DNA of 15,459 nt from Candidatus Berkelbacteria bacterium (lineage in GTDB: Bacteria > Patescibacteriota > UBA1384 > JAHJRZ01): assembly GCA_026397195.1 (NCBI GenBank), contig JAPLVI010000159.1:1-15459 (forward strand), read 5' to 3'. The notes under the pieces were generated by a model. It had not been told where the DNA came from and ran no database searches. It saw only the letters and a program-made list of their open reading frames with translations. The position numbers and the translations under genes were made by a program. Below are positions 7,308 through 14,069 of the stretch, piece by piece (within the stretch, counting starts at the first letter, position 1; each line of letters begins with the position of its first letter).

Positions 7308-7441
7308 TCTGGCCTAATACTGTGAGCTTTAGCTCACAAATACAGGCCAGCCCGAAACGAGCCGCGGCGAGTGGAGGAAATATCGAACTGGCCGAGGCGT
7401 CAGGCCGAGGATATAGCGGCCTTAAGACCGCTATAGTTCAT
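7308..7441 (+). repeat. structured intergenic repeat Y (subfamily 2)
   Basis: A 134-nt element homologous to the reverse complement of X. In order: TCTGGCCT, TAATAC, hairpin TGTGAGCT-TT-AGCTCACA, ATAC, AGGCCAGCCC (closing the CTGGCCT/AGGCCAG stem), a purine-rich stretch, the conserved core at 7383-7413, then a hairpin with arms TATAGCGG and CCGCTATA, then TAGTTCATT. Relative to X the closing stem shows a T-A to C-G double change and both hairpins have changed sequence while still pairing. It lies between ileS and the DUF2207 gene, both on the minus strand. Confidence 0.8.
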
Positions 7442-7465
7442 TATATCATTAATGATTTAAGAGTT

Positions 7466-10318
7466 TTAAATCTTATCGACTTGGAAATTTATTGTTTGTT
7501 TGCCGGCAGGTATCGAATAAGCCAAGTTATTTTTTTTCACGAAGATAATACTTTCCGAGAGGGTATTTTCAAGTATTTGCTCGCTATACTTCTTAATTAT
7601 TTTTTTGGTTTTGTTGTCAACTGAAAAAGATATGATTGTTTTATTTTTAATAGTTAGGCCTTCTTTTTTTCTGGCGGCATTAATTTCTCTAATCAGATCC
7701 CGAATAAGTCCTTTTTCTTCAAGCCTCGGTGTAATTTTTGTATCCAAAACGATTTCATCTTTAATCTTAGCCACAGTTATTTTTTCTACATTAACTTCCC
7801 CTTTGATTAAATCAAGAAATTCATTTCCGAGGTTAGTTTTAATTTTTAAACTTGCAAGGGGTTGCCTTACTTTGATGCCGTTTTCTGCTCGTTTTGCTAA
7901 GGCCAAAGCCACCATTTCTCTTGTTTTTTTCATCGACTCAATCAATTTTTCATCAAGATAATCTTCTTGCATTTCGGGCCAGTCATCTAGATGAACTGAT
8001 TCTTTGGGTCCTTTAAGCTCCTGATAAATATTCTCGGCAATAAAAGGGGTAATCGGCGCCATAATTTTAGCAAAAGTAAGTAAGACGTGGTAAAAGACTT
8101 GTATGCCGGCTTCATCGTTCTCTTTAAAGCGGTCTCTGGACCTGCGCAGGTACCAGGTAGAAAGATCATTGATAAAGCTAGAGATTCCACGCGAGGTGCG
8201 GATAACATCATATTTATCCAGATATTCTGTGGTGTTTTCGATAAGTTCAGACAAACGTGCCATAATCCAAGCATCAAGAATATGAAGGTTATCTTTTTCT
8301 GGCAGAAATTTATTTTTCTCTTGTAGGGGGTAGAGCTTATAAAAAGAAAGAACATTAGTAATAATCATAATTACTTTCTTTTTTATTTCATCCAAATCAT
8401 GTTCAGAAAAAAATAGATTTTCTGATTTCATCACCACCGAAGACATCAAATAATAACGCAGAGCATCAACCCCGTGTTTTTCAATCATCAGCCAAGGATC
8501 AGGATAATTCTTTTTTGATTTAGAAATTTTTTCACCCTTTTCGTTAAGAATGGTGCCGGTGGTGACGACATTTTCAAAGGGTGCTTTATTAAAAAGAATA
8601 GTTGAAACAACATGCATCGTATAAAACCAAGCCCTGGTTTGGGAGATATATTCGGCAACAAATTGAGCTGGGAAACGATTATTAAATTGTTCCTCATTCT
8701 CGAAGGGGTAGTGGATCTCGGCAAAAGGCATGGAGGCCGACTCCACCCAGCAATCAAGAACTTCGGAGATCCTTTTCATCTCACCGTTGCAGACGCTGCA
8801 TTTAAGTTTTATCTTATCCATTTTGTGCTTGTGAAGATCCGCTTTCCTGACGTCGTCGCTGGCGTAGACCTCGTTGAAATTCAAGGCTTTTTCTTTGAGT
8901 TCAGCAAAACTGCCGATAAGAACAATATTGGCACAGTCCAAACTCTCGCACTTCCAGATCGGAATAGGTGTCGCCCAATAACGATTGCGGGAAATATTCC
9001 AGTCGGGCGCTTCTTCAATGCCTTTAGCAAAACGACCGTGTTTTAAATGTTCTGGATACCAATTAATTGATTCGTTAGTCGCGAGGAGAAATTTTTTAAT
9101 TTTTTGGATATTAATAAACCAGGCCGGGATGGCATTATAGTAGAGTTGAGTGTTGCAGCGCCAGCAAAAAGGATAACTGTGGATCAGATTATGTTTGGCA
9201 AAAAGAAGTCCGCGGCGGTCTAAATCTTTAACTATTATTCCATTGGCTTTTTTGAAATAATTACCTTCGATTAATTTTGGCGCAGAAGGAGTGAAATGGC
9301 CACGTTCATCAAGCAGGGAAACAATGGGCAAATCATTTTTTTGTCCTAAATTATAATCATCTTCCCCGTAAGCGGTGGCCAGATGAACCACCCCGGTTCC
9401 TTCTTCGGTTGAGACAAAATCCGCACTCAAGATCTGATAGGCATTTTTGTTGAGCAGAGTTGGACTGATTTGAAAAAGTGGTTTGTATTTAAGGCCAATC
9501 AATTCACGGCCTAAAAATTCTTTAACGACCTCCATTTTTCGCAATAACTTATTTGCTTTTTCAGAGGCTAAGATATAATTTTTTTCTCCCTCGCGCACGA
9601 GCACATATTTTATCTTTTCACCCACCGCGAGGGCCACATTTGCCGGCAAGGTCCAAGGAGTTGTCGTCCAGGCAAGAATGCTGGTCTGCGCGGGGAGTTT
9701 ATCATTTTTTTCTAACTTGAAGGCGACGGTGATCGTCTCTTCCTTGATGTCGTCATAACTATTATCCAGCGCCACTTCAAAATTGGAGATGGGCGTTTCA
9801 CAGCGAGGGCAGTACAAAAGAACTTTTTTGCCTTCATAAAGAAGACCTTTCTGCCAGATTTCCTTTAACCCCCACCAGACAGATTCGATATAAGTCGAAT
9901 CCATTGTTTTGTAAGAATGTTTTAAGTCCACCCAGCGGCCGATGCGTTCGATCATCTCCCCCCACTCTTCGGCATATTTCAAAACAGCGCTATTGCAGGT
10001 ATTGTTAAATTTATCTACGCCGATTTTTTCGATTTCTTTTTTGCCCGAGCTTTTAAGCTTTTTCTCAATGATATTTTCAATCGGCAGACCATGGCAGTCC
10101 CAGCCCCAGCGCCTTGGCACATAATATCCTTTCATTGTCCAATATCTGCCAACGACATCCTTAATCGTCGAAGCGAGGATGTGCCCATAATGAGGAAGCC
10201 CAGTGGCAAAAGGAGGGCCGTCAAAAAAACTATAGAGTCTGGCTTCTTTGCGGGCATCGAGACTCTTTTCAAAAATCTTCTTCTCTTTCCAAAATTTTAG
10301 TATTTCTTTTTCATCCAT
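7466..10318 (-). CDS. ileS: isoleucyl-tRNA synthetase, type 2 (eukaryal-like)
   Basis: Charges tRNA-Ile in the cytoplasm. At 950 aa it is a little short for type 2. The class I signatures are PHYGHI (42-47, HIGH) and KISKS (597-601, KMSKS, in GEKISKSKKNY). The N-terminal FFDGPPFATGLPHYGHILAS form is the eukaryal-type version. The CP1 editing domain contains WTTTPWTLPAN (217-227) and GTGVVHLATAYGEDDY, with the Asp region needed for hydrolysing misactivated valine. Zinc-type Cys pairs are CPRC (170-173), CWRC (385-388) and CSVC (507-510). The anticodon-binding domain follows (about 650-850). Type 2 enzymes are known for lower mupirocin sensitivity. It lies 22 bp downstream of an unidentified gene on the same strand. 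Confidence 0.95.
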   Translation of the reverse strand: MDEKEILKFWKEKKIFEKSLDARKEARLYSFFDGPPFATGLPHYGHILASTIKDVVGRYWTMKGYYVPRRWGWDCHGLPIENIIEKKLKSSGKKEIEKIGVDKFNNTCNSAVLKYAEEWGEMIERIGRWVDLKHSYKTMDSTYIESVWWGLKEIWQKGLLYEGKKVLLYCPRCETPISNFEVALDNSYDDIKEETITVAFKLEKNDKLPAQTSILAWTTTPWTLPANVALAVGEKIKYVLVREGEKNYILASEKANKLLRKMEVVKEFLGRELIGLKYKPLFQISPTLLNKNAYQILSADFVSTEEGTGVVHLATAYGEDDYNLGQKNDLPIVSLLDERGHFTPSAPKLIEGNYFKKANGIIVKDLDRRGLLFAKHNLIHSYPFCWRCNTQLYYNAIPAWFINIQKIKKFLLATNESINWYPEHLKHGRFAKGIEEAPDWNISRNRYWATPIPIWKCESLDCANIVLIGSFAELKEKALNFNEVYASDDVRKADLHKHKMDKIKLKCSVCNGEMKRISEVLDCWVESASMPFAEIHYPFENEEQFNNRFPAQFVAEYISQTRAWFYTMHVVSTILFNKAPFENVVTTGTILNEKGEKISKSKKNYPDPWLMIEKHGVDALRYYLMSSVVMKSENLFFSEHDLDEIKKKVIMIITNVLSFYKLYPLQEKNKFLPEKDNLHILDAWIMARLSELIENTTEYLDKYDVIRTSRGISSFINDLSTWYLRRSRDRFKENDEAGIQVFYHVLLTFAKIMAPITPFIAENIYQELKGPKESVHLDDWPEMQEDYLDEKLIESMKKTREMVALALAKRAENGIKVRQPLASLKIKTNLGNEFLDLIKGEVNVEKITVAKIKDEIVLDTKITPRLEEKGLIRDLIREINAARKKEGLTIKNKTIISFSVDNKTKKIIKKYSEQILENTLSESIIFVKKNNLAYSIPAGKQTINFQVDKI

Positions 10319-10340
10319 AAGGTTAAGTAAAAATTAAAAA

Positions 10341-11021
10341 CTAATTTTTCCAGGAAGAAACTGCTCGGCGTACACCCATGTAAAAATGTTTTTCTTCTCG
10401 ATCACGATAGCCAGACAATACATATCTCTTGCCTATTAGGTCATAATAAGCTTTTGGAATTTCTGGTCTTCTCTCCCAAGACATACCTCGGATGACACGG
10501 GAATGGGGGAACATAGTAACGCCCCAATTATCAAAAGGAGCCCCATTTTCATTATGGTAGCGTAGTGCGGCAACTAGATAGGCAGCAGGAGACAGGAAAT
10601 CATCTTTTGTTTCCACCCATTTTTTAACAGATTTAGCATTTCTTCTTAAAGAATCTTTATCTGGATTTTGTTGGTATTTTATCGCTTGGGCAAAAGCAGT
10701 TTTTGGCAGACCCTTTGTCCAGATTTCGCCAGTTCTCCAACCATCATTTCTAGAGGTTATGACCCGGTATCGTTTTTGCATCAATTCAACGATGTCGGTT
10801 ATTTTTATATCTTCGGGTATATAAATAATAAAATCCATTCCCACAACTTCGGGTAGTTTGGCTACTTCATTCCTAATTTCTTCTTCTGTCACCTCAATTC
10901 CTTTTTCTTTCCAATATGGATCTGTCCAAAATTCTAAATTTGCCTTTATCTCCGACTCCCTTGTTCTTTCGGGGATTGGTTCAATTGTCTCCTCACCTTT
11001 TGGCTCAGTTTCATCAGTCAT
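10341..11021 (-). CDS. hypothetical protein, possibly co-transcribed with ileS
   Basis: I do not recognise the family. The 226-aa product is soluble-looking, with no signal peptide or membrane segment. It opens with an acidic, Pro/Glu-rich disordered tail (MTDETEPKGEETIEPIPERT, 1-20), then a mixed alpha/beta body. Notable stretches are EVVGMDFIIYIPEDIKITDIV, the aromatic/basic GWRTGEIWTKGLPKTAF, NGAPFDNWGVTMFPHSRVIRG and a Tyr/Arg-rich end YYDLIGKRYVLSGYRDREEK. The many aromatic and Arg residues suggest ligand or nucleic-acid contact, but this is only an impression. It starts at the ATG at 11021 without a Shine-Dalgarno site and ends 22 bp before ileS. Confidence 0.7.
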   Translation of the reverse strand: MTDETEPKGEETIEPIPERTRESEIKANLEFWTDPYWKEKGIEVTEEEIRNEVAKLPEVVGMDFIIYIPEDIKITDIVELMQKRYRVITSRNDGWRTGEIWTKGLPKTAFAQAIKYQQNPDKDSLRRNAKSVKKWVETKDDFLSPAAYLVAALRYHNENGAPFDNWGVTMFPHSRVIRGMSWERRPEIPKAYYDLIGKRYVLSGYRDREEKHFYMGVRRAVSSWKN

Positions 11022-11047
11022 AATTTAGTTATTTGATATTTGAATTT

Positions 11048-11092
11048 GTTTAGGATTTGGGATTTTAGATTTATGATTTCCCCTGAAGGGGA
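11048..11092 (+). repeat. degenerate T-rich TTTAGGATTTGGG-type repeat with short hairpin
   Basis: GTTTAGGATTTGGG followed by ATTTTAGATTTATGAT (11048-11077) resembles the stretch at 13420-13452 upstream of the tRNA. It is followed by the small hairpin TCCCC-TGAA-GGGGA (11079-11092). The 228-bp gap 11022-11249 holds nothing else I can identify apart from a TATAAT at 11240-11245, close to the next ATG. Confidence 0.4.
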
Positions 11093-11249
11093 TATTACCA
11101 TTATATAACATTATTATCAAGAGGGCTTATGATATTTCTTTGGAGTGCCTATTATGCCAATGTCTGATCAGATTGAAAATACAGCCCTGATATGCTTTAA
11201 TTGTTCTAGATTTGTGGGATGATGGGTTTTACGAAGATTTATAATATCT

Positions 11250-11624
11250 ATGGGTAAATTATTAATTAAAAAGAAAAGCAATATTCACGGTATTGGAATT
11301 TTCACAACAGAACACATTGGTAAAAACTCCGTCTTTTATGTGATTCCTATAAATTCTATTTTTAATAAACCGAAATCTAAATGTGCTTACGTTGGAAGAA
11401 ATAGTTGGGTTTCTGATGAAGAAGTTTTGAATTATGTTAATCATTCTTGCGAGCCTAATTCAATCTTGGATATTTCAGATAAGCCCAGATTGATTGCCAA
11501 AAGAGATATCAAGAAGAATGAAGAAATAACAGTAGATTATAGTAGAACTGAAAAAAACGGCATAAAAGTTCCATGCGTCTGTAAAAGTAAGAACTGCAAA
11601 AAATATTTTTTGAGGATAGAATAA
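11250..11624 (+). CDS. small SET-domain protein (putative protein-lysine methyltransferase)
   Basis: SET enzymes transfer methyl from S-adenosylmethionine to lysine. The target here is unknown. The 124-aa protein is a minimal SET fold: the N-terminal strand block SNIHGIGIFTTEHI (10-23), the cofactor/active-site motif NHSCEPNS (64-71), the EEITVDYS strand (91-98) with the usual catalytic Tyr, and a post-SET zinc-type cluster CVCKSKNC (C109, C111, C116) that would complete with Cys67. The inserted SET-I region is very short. The region is more AT-rich than the housekeeping genes around it. Its stop is 1 bp before the racemase ATG, so the two are translationally coupled. A TATAAT at 11240-11245 sits just ahead of the start. 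Gene content and composition suggest horizontal acquisition. Confidence 0.85.
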   Translation: MGKLLIKKKSNIHGIGIFTTEHIGKNSVFYVIPINSIFNKPKSKCAYVGRNSWVSDEEVLNYVNHSCEPNSILDISDKPRLIAKRDIKKNEEITVDYSRTEKNGIKVPCVCKSKNCKKYFLRIE

Positions 11625-11625
11625 T

Positions 11626-12276
11626 ATGAAACCAAAGATCGGGTTACTAGGTGGTATTGGACCAGAATCTTCAGCAAAATTTTACGAATTGTTGATAAAA
11701 AAAGTTCAATCTTTAGGTGTAGAGTCTAATACTGAATATCCATATATAATTTTGGAGAGTGTCCCAGCTCCCGAGCTTTTTCTGGAGAATCCTGATTTAA
11801 CAATGTATAAACAAGGAGTAAAAAATCTTGAAAAAGCAGGAGCAAATTTTATTGTAATTATATGTAATACGGCGCATATATTTATTAATGAATTCAAAGA
11901 ATTAGTAAACATTCCAATAATTGATTTAAACAAAGAAACGGAAAAAGTTCTTAAAAGAAATAAAATTAAATCCATCACAGTTTTTGGTTCTAGAAGAACA
12001 ATCAATAAACTGTTTCGTTTTCAGGATATTTTATTGCATAAGATTTCAGCCGAAGATTCAAAAGTTATTGATGAAATTATACTTAAATACAATCGTGGGG
12101 AGAATAAGAGAAAATTAGAAGAAAAATTTGTCAAAATAATAAACAAATATTCTCAAAAAGATATTTTAATTGCCTGTACAGAGCTTTCTACAATTTCAAG
12201 AAATAGGGGCCTGGAGCATCTTGATACTTTCGACATTTTATTGGATGCCACCTTAAAGAAGTGGGGAGCCGTTTAA
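11626..12276 (+). CDS. aspartate/glutamate racemase family protein
   Basis: Cofactor-independent amino-acid racemases of this family use two Cys residues as acid/base pair. Both are present: Cys80 in VIICNTAH and Cys184 in LIACTELS. The N-terminal block IGLLGGIGPESSAKFYELL (5-23) is typical of the aspartate racemase branch. The length (216 aa) is slightly below the usual 225-240. The substrate (Asp, Glu or another amino acid) cannot be told from sequence. It overlaps functionally with the SET gene as a pair: 1-bp spacing, and the Shine-Dalgarno-like GAGGA lies in the SET 3' end about 9 nt before the ATG. D-aspartate or D-glutamate for peptidoglycan is the classic role, but the pairing with a SET protein is unusual. 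Confidence 0.85.
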   Translation: MKPKIGLLGGIGPESSAKFYELLIKKVQSLGVESNTEYPYIILESVPAPELFLENPDLTMYKQGVKNLEKAGANFIVIICNTAHIFINEFKELVNIPIIDLNKETEKVLKRNKIKSITVFGSRRTINKLFRFQDILLHKISAEDSKVIDEIILKYNRGENKRKLEEKFVKIINKYSQKDILIACTELSTISRNRGLEHLDTFDILLDATLKKWGAV

Positions 12277-12304
12277 TTTATACAGTTAAGTAAAAAACAA
12301 AAAA

Positions 12305-12322
12305 CCAGCTCAAATTAGCTGG
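12305..12322. repeat. short hairpin upstream of the first ASCH gene
   Basis: CCAGCT (12305-12310) pairs with AGCTGG (12317-12322) around CAAATT. A purine-rich GGGAGGG (12321-12327) overlaps its right arm and lies 5 nt before a TTG at 12333, so pairing could hide a ribosome site. No T-run follows. Confidence 0.4.
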
Positions 12323-12392
12323 GAGGGCACGGTTGAAAATTGGGTTCTCTTATGGTTTAATAATTATGAGAGTGCAATTAATTAATCTCATT

Positions 12393-12668
12393 ATGAAAAT
12401 TGAAAAGAAAGTCCAATCAAAATACTTCAAAGACATTTTAGAAGGAAAAAAAAGATTTGAAGTAAGATTAGCGGATTTTAAATGTAAACCAGGAGATGTT
12501 ATTGTATTGCTCGAACAGAAAGGCAAGACTCTTACCGGAAGAAAAATCGTATGTGAACTTTTATACAAATTGAATACTAAAGAGATAGAAAAATTTTACA
12601 AAAAAGAAGACATCGAAAAATACGGCCTGCTAATTTTAGCTATACGAAAAAAGTTCAATTTCAAATAG
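12393..12668 (+). CDS. ASCH/PUA-like domain protein (DUF3850-like)
   Basis: ASCH domains have a PUA-like beta-barrel fold and are thought to bind RNA or modified nucleotides; a few members have been shown to act on N4-acetylcytidine. The 91-aa protein (from ATG 12393) is just the domain: KKVQSKYFKDILEGKKRFEVR with a G-x-K-x-x-E-x-R form of the ASCH motif (G18, K20, E23, R25), then ADFKCKPGDVIVLLE and a C-terminal KYGLLILAI strand. I chose 12393 because domain homologues start MKI-x-KKV. The frame is open from ATG 12366, and a TTG at 12333 has a better Shine-Dalgarno (GGGAGGG), so the N-terminus is uncertain. It follows the racemase gene by 116 bp. Confidence 0.75.
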   Translation: MKIEKKVQSKYFKDILEGKKRFEVRLADFKCKPGDVIVLLEQKGKTLTGRKIVCELLYKLNTKEIEKFYKKEDIEKYGLLILAIRKKFNFK

Positions 12669-12731
12669 ACGGCACGCCCCTGCGTCATACTGTTGGTCGC
12701 TTCGCTCCCTCGTTCGCCTTGCAGGCTCACC

Positions 12732-12818
12732 ACATAACATGGTTTAAACGGGTTCGGGGCTCTGCTCGCCCTTCACCCAAATTGCTATCGCAACTTCAAA
12801 TATTCGGAGACGTTATAC
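12732..12818 (+). other. integron attC-like recombination site 1 (candidate)
   Basis: The left end ACATAAC (12732-12738) can pair with GTTATAC (12812-12818) as R''/R' boxes. Inside, TTTAAACGGGTT (12743-12754) is partly complementary to AACTTCAAA (12792-12800) as L boxes. The length of 87 nt is within the attC range. It lies after the first ASCH gene and before the second, where a cassette junction would be. The L-box pairing is imperfect. Confidence 0.42.
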
Positions 12819-12871
12819 GCAATCGCTGGTTCAGGGTAAGATTTATAGATCAACCCATAATTCATTCTAAT

Positions 12872-13192
12872 ATGAAGAAACTAAAATTTTCAGAGCCTTT
12901 ACCTAATTTGATTTTATCAGGTGAAAAATACGATACTTGGAGAATTAATGATGATAAAAATATAACTATTGATGATGTCCTTTCTCTTCGTAAGAATGAT
13001 GGGACCGAATTTGCGAGAGCAAAAGTTAAATGGATTAAACACACCAGGTTTCGATATTTAACTAATGAAGATAGGAAAGGACATGAATCTTTTGCAACAG
13101 ATGAAGAAATGTATAAAACTTATTCTCAATATTATAAAATGGATATCACCCCAGACACGCCTTTGAAAATTATTAAGTATGAATTATTGTAG
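12872..13192 (+). CDS. ASCH domain protein, cassette-like
   Basis: A 106-aa single-domain ASCH protein. It has the exact family motif G-x-K-x-x-T-x-R as GEKYDTWR (17-24), followed by the barrel strands INDDKNITIDDVLSLRKNDG and EFARAKVKWIKHTRF, and a C-terminal TPLKIIKYELL strand. The conserved part starts at MKKLKFSEPLPNLI, so ATG 12872 is preferred. The frame is open upstream to 12719, but that stretch covers the attC-like site and looks non-coding. The gene is flanked by attC-like sites at 12732-12818 and 13265-13357, all in one direction, as in an integron cassette. It is only distantly related to the preceding ASCH gene. Confidence 0.82.
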   Translation: MKKLKFSEPLPNLILSGEKYDTWRINDDKNITIDDVLSLRKNDGTEFARAKVKWIKHTRFRYLTNEDRKGHESFATDEEMYKTYSQYYKMDITPDTPLKIIKYELL

Positions 13193-13264
13193 CCCGAACC
13201 TGCGGCTTCTTCAGATTTCTTCGAAACCCTCGACCACGTTGCACTCTCACCTTAAGTTCTGGGC

Positions 13265-13357
13265 ATATAACAGGAATTTAACGGAAACCCTCTTTGCACT
13301 TCGGTTTTCTAAATTTTACTCCTTCATCGCAAAACTTCGTTAAATTCCGATTTATGT
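13265..13357 (+). other. integron attC-like recombination site 2 (candidate)
   Basis: ATATAAC (13265-13271) at the left and TTTATGT (13351-13357) at the right form imperfect R boxes. The L boxes are a perfect 11-bp pair, GGAATTTAACG (13273-13283) and CGTTAAATTCC (13338-13348), with an extra A/G offset as in attC extrahelical bases. The length is 93 nt. The right core has TTT in place of the invariant GTT, so this site may be worn out. It lies 72 bp after the second ASCH gene. Confidence 0.45.
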
Positions 13358-13419
13358 AGAAAATTCTCTCTTAAGGATTGATTTTATGATAAAATATGAT
13401 TAGAATAATAATGTTTTGC

Positions 13420-13452
13420 GTTTAGAATTTTGGGTTTGGGATTTAGTATTTG
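13420..13452 (+). repeat. degenerate T-rich TTTAGAATTTTGGG-type repeat
   Basis: GTTTAGAATTTTGGG followed by TTTGGGATTTAGTATTTG resembles the stretch at 11048-11077. It lies 9 bp before the tRNA gene. Confidence 0.4.
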
Positions 13453-13461
13453 TTTATTTTT

Positions 13462-13533
13462 GGGCCCATAGCTCAGTGGTAGAGCGTTCGGCTTATATCC
13501 GAATGGTCGCAGGTTCGATCCCTGCTGGGCCCA
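13462..13533 (+). tRNA. tRNA-Ile, anticodon UAU
   Basis: The full cloverleaf is visible: acceptor GGGCCCA/TGGGCCC, D arm GCTC-AGTGGTA-GAGC, anticodon stem TTCGG/CCGAA with loop CTTATAT (anticodon TAT, A at position 37), variable TGGTC, T arm GCAGG-TTCGATC-CCTGC, discriminator A. It is 72 nt long with CCA not encoded. UAU reads AUA (and probably AUU/AUC depending on modification). In most bacteria AUA is read by a CAU tRNA modified to lysidine. Confidence 0.93.
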
Positions 13534-13534
13534 T

Positions 13535-13731
13535 TTAGAAAGTTTGACGAGATTTGAAGTCAAAACCTCATAAAGCAAAAAACTAGAGTTTCGTTGAAAG
13601 GCAGGATTCGAACTGGGAAAGGGGTCGGGAAAACGGGAGTTTTCCCGCGGAGGAAGGAGCGGGAAACCGTGGGTGTCTCGGCACAGCCCCGCTTCATCGG
13701 GGCGAGCAGTGAGATTCCCTGCTGGGCCCAT
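13535..13731 (+). mobile_element. 197-nt unit bounded by a duplicated tRNA-Ile 3' end
   Basis: CCCTGCTGGGCCCAT at 13520-13534 (tRNA T-arm and acceptor) recurs exactly at 13717-13731. Between them is a GC-rich segment with hairpins GGGAAAAC-GGGA-GTTTTCCC and CCCCG-CTTCAT-CGGGG, and an antisense T-arm-like piece GGCAGGATTCGAACTGGG (13600-13617). The direct repeat at a tRNA 3' end looks like an attachment-site pair, but there is no integrase or coding gene inside. Confidence 0.4.
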
Positions 13732-13734
13732 ATC

Positions 13735-13763
13735 TTGCATTTTTTATTAAGATAAGATATCAT
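13735..13763 (+). promoter_or_regulatory. putative sigma-70-type promoter of rpsO
   Basis: TTGCAT (13735-13740), a 17-nt spacer and TATCAT (13758-13763). Transcription would start near 13770, about 18 nt before the rpsO ATG. Confidence 0.5.
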
Positions 13764-13787
13764 TATTAAAGTATAAAATTTGAAGTT

Positions 13788-14051
13788 ATGGCTAAGACCA
13801 AACAAGAGAAATTACAGGACAAGTACAAAGTTCATAAAACTGACACCGGCTCGACCCAAGTGCAGATTGTAGGTCTAACAAAGAGAATTAATGAATTGAC
13901 CAAACACCTTAAGAACCATAAAAAAGATTACGATTCTCGAGTTGGTCTTTTGAAGATAATTGGCAAACGACGCCGACTTTTAAGTTATCTTAAGAAAGAA
14001 GACGAGAAACAATATCTGAAATTGATTAAAGATCTGGATCTAAGAAAATAG
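13788..14051 (+). CDS. rpsO: 30S ribosomal protein S15
   Basis: A primary 16S rRNA-binding protein of the small-subunit platform. The 87-aa sequence has normal length and the full family pattern: [32 protein letters not shown] (the helix 1-2 region with the rRNA-contacting TGS-x-Q), [24 protein letters not shown], and an ending [12 protein letters not shown]. The leader is short and has only a weak purine stretch (GAAG) before the ATG. The order rpsO-pnp is the classical bacterial arrangement. Here the 329-bp gap contains repeat B and a long hairpin. Confidence 0.97.
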   Translation: MAKTKQEKLQDKYKVHKTDTGSTQVQIVGLTKRINELTKHLKNHKKDYDSRVGLLKIIGKRRRLLSYLKKEDEKQYLKLIKDLDLRK

Positions 14052-14069
14052 GTTTTATTGGATATTAGT

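Noticed and set aside
7322..7624. Plus-strand 100-aa frame
   Set aside because: It covers repeat Y and the antisense of the ileS 3' end, with no protein-like pattern.
12719..12871. N-terminal extension of the second ASCH gene
   Set aside because: It translates the attC-like site and has no resemblance to the ASCH family; the domain starts at 12872.
13384..13805. Minus-strand reading frames over the tRNA region (118 and 81 aa)
   Set aside because: They are translations of antisense tRNA (the QQGSNLRPFGYKPNALPLSYGP pattern) and of the GC-rich repeat next to it. Such products are known false annotations.
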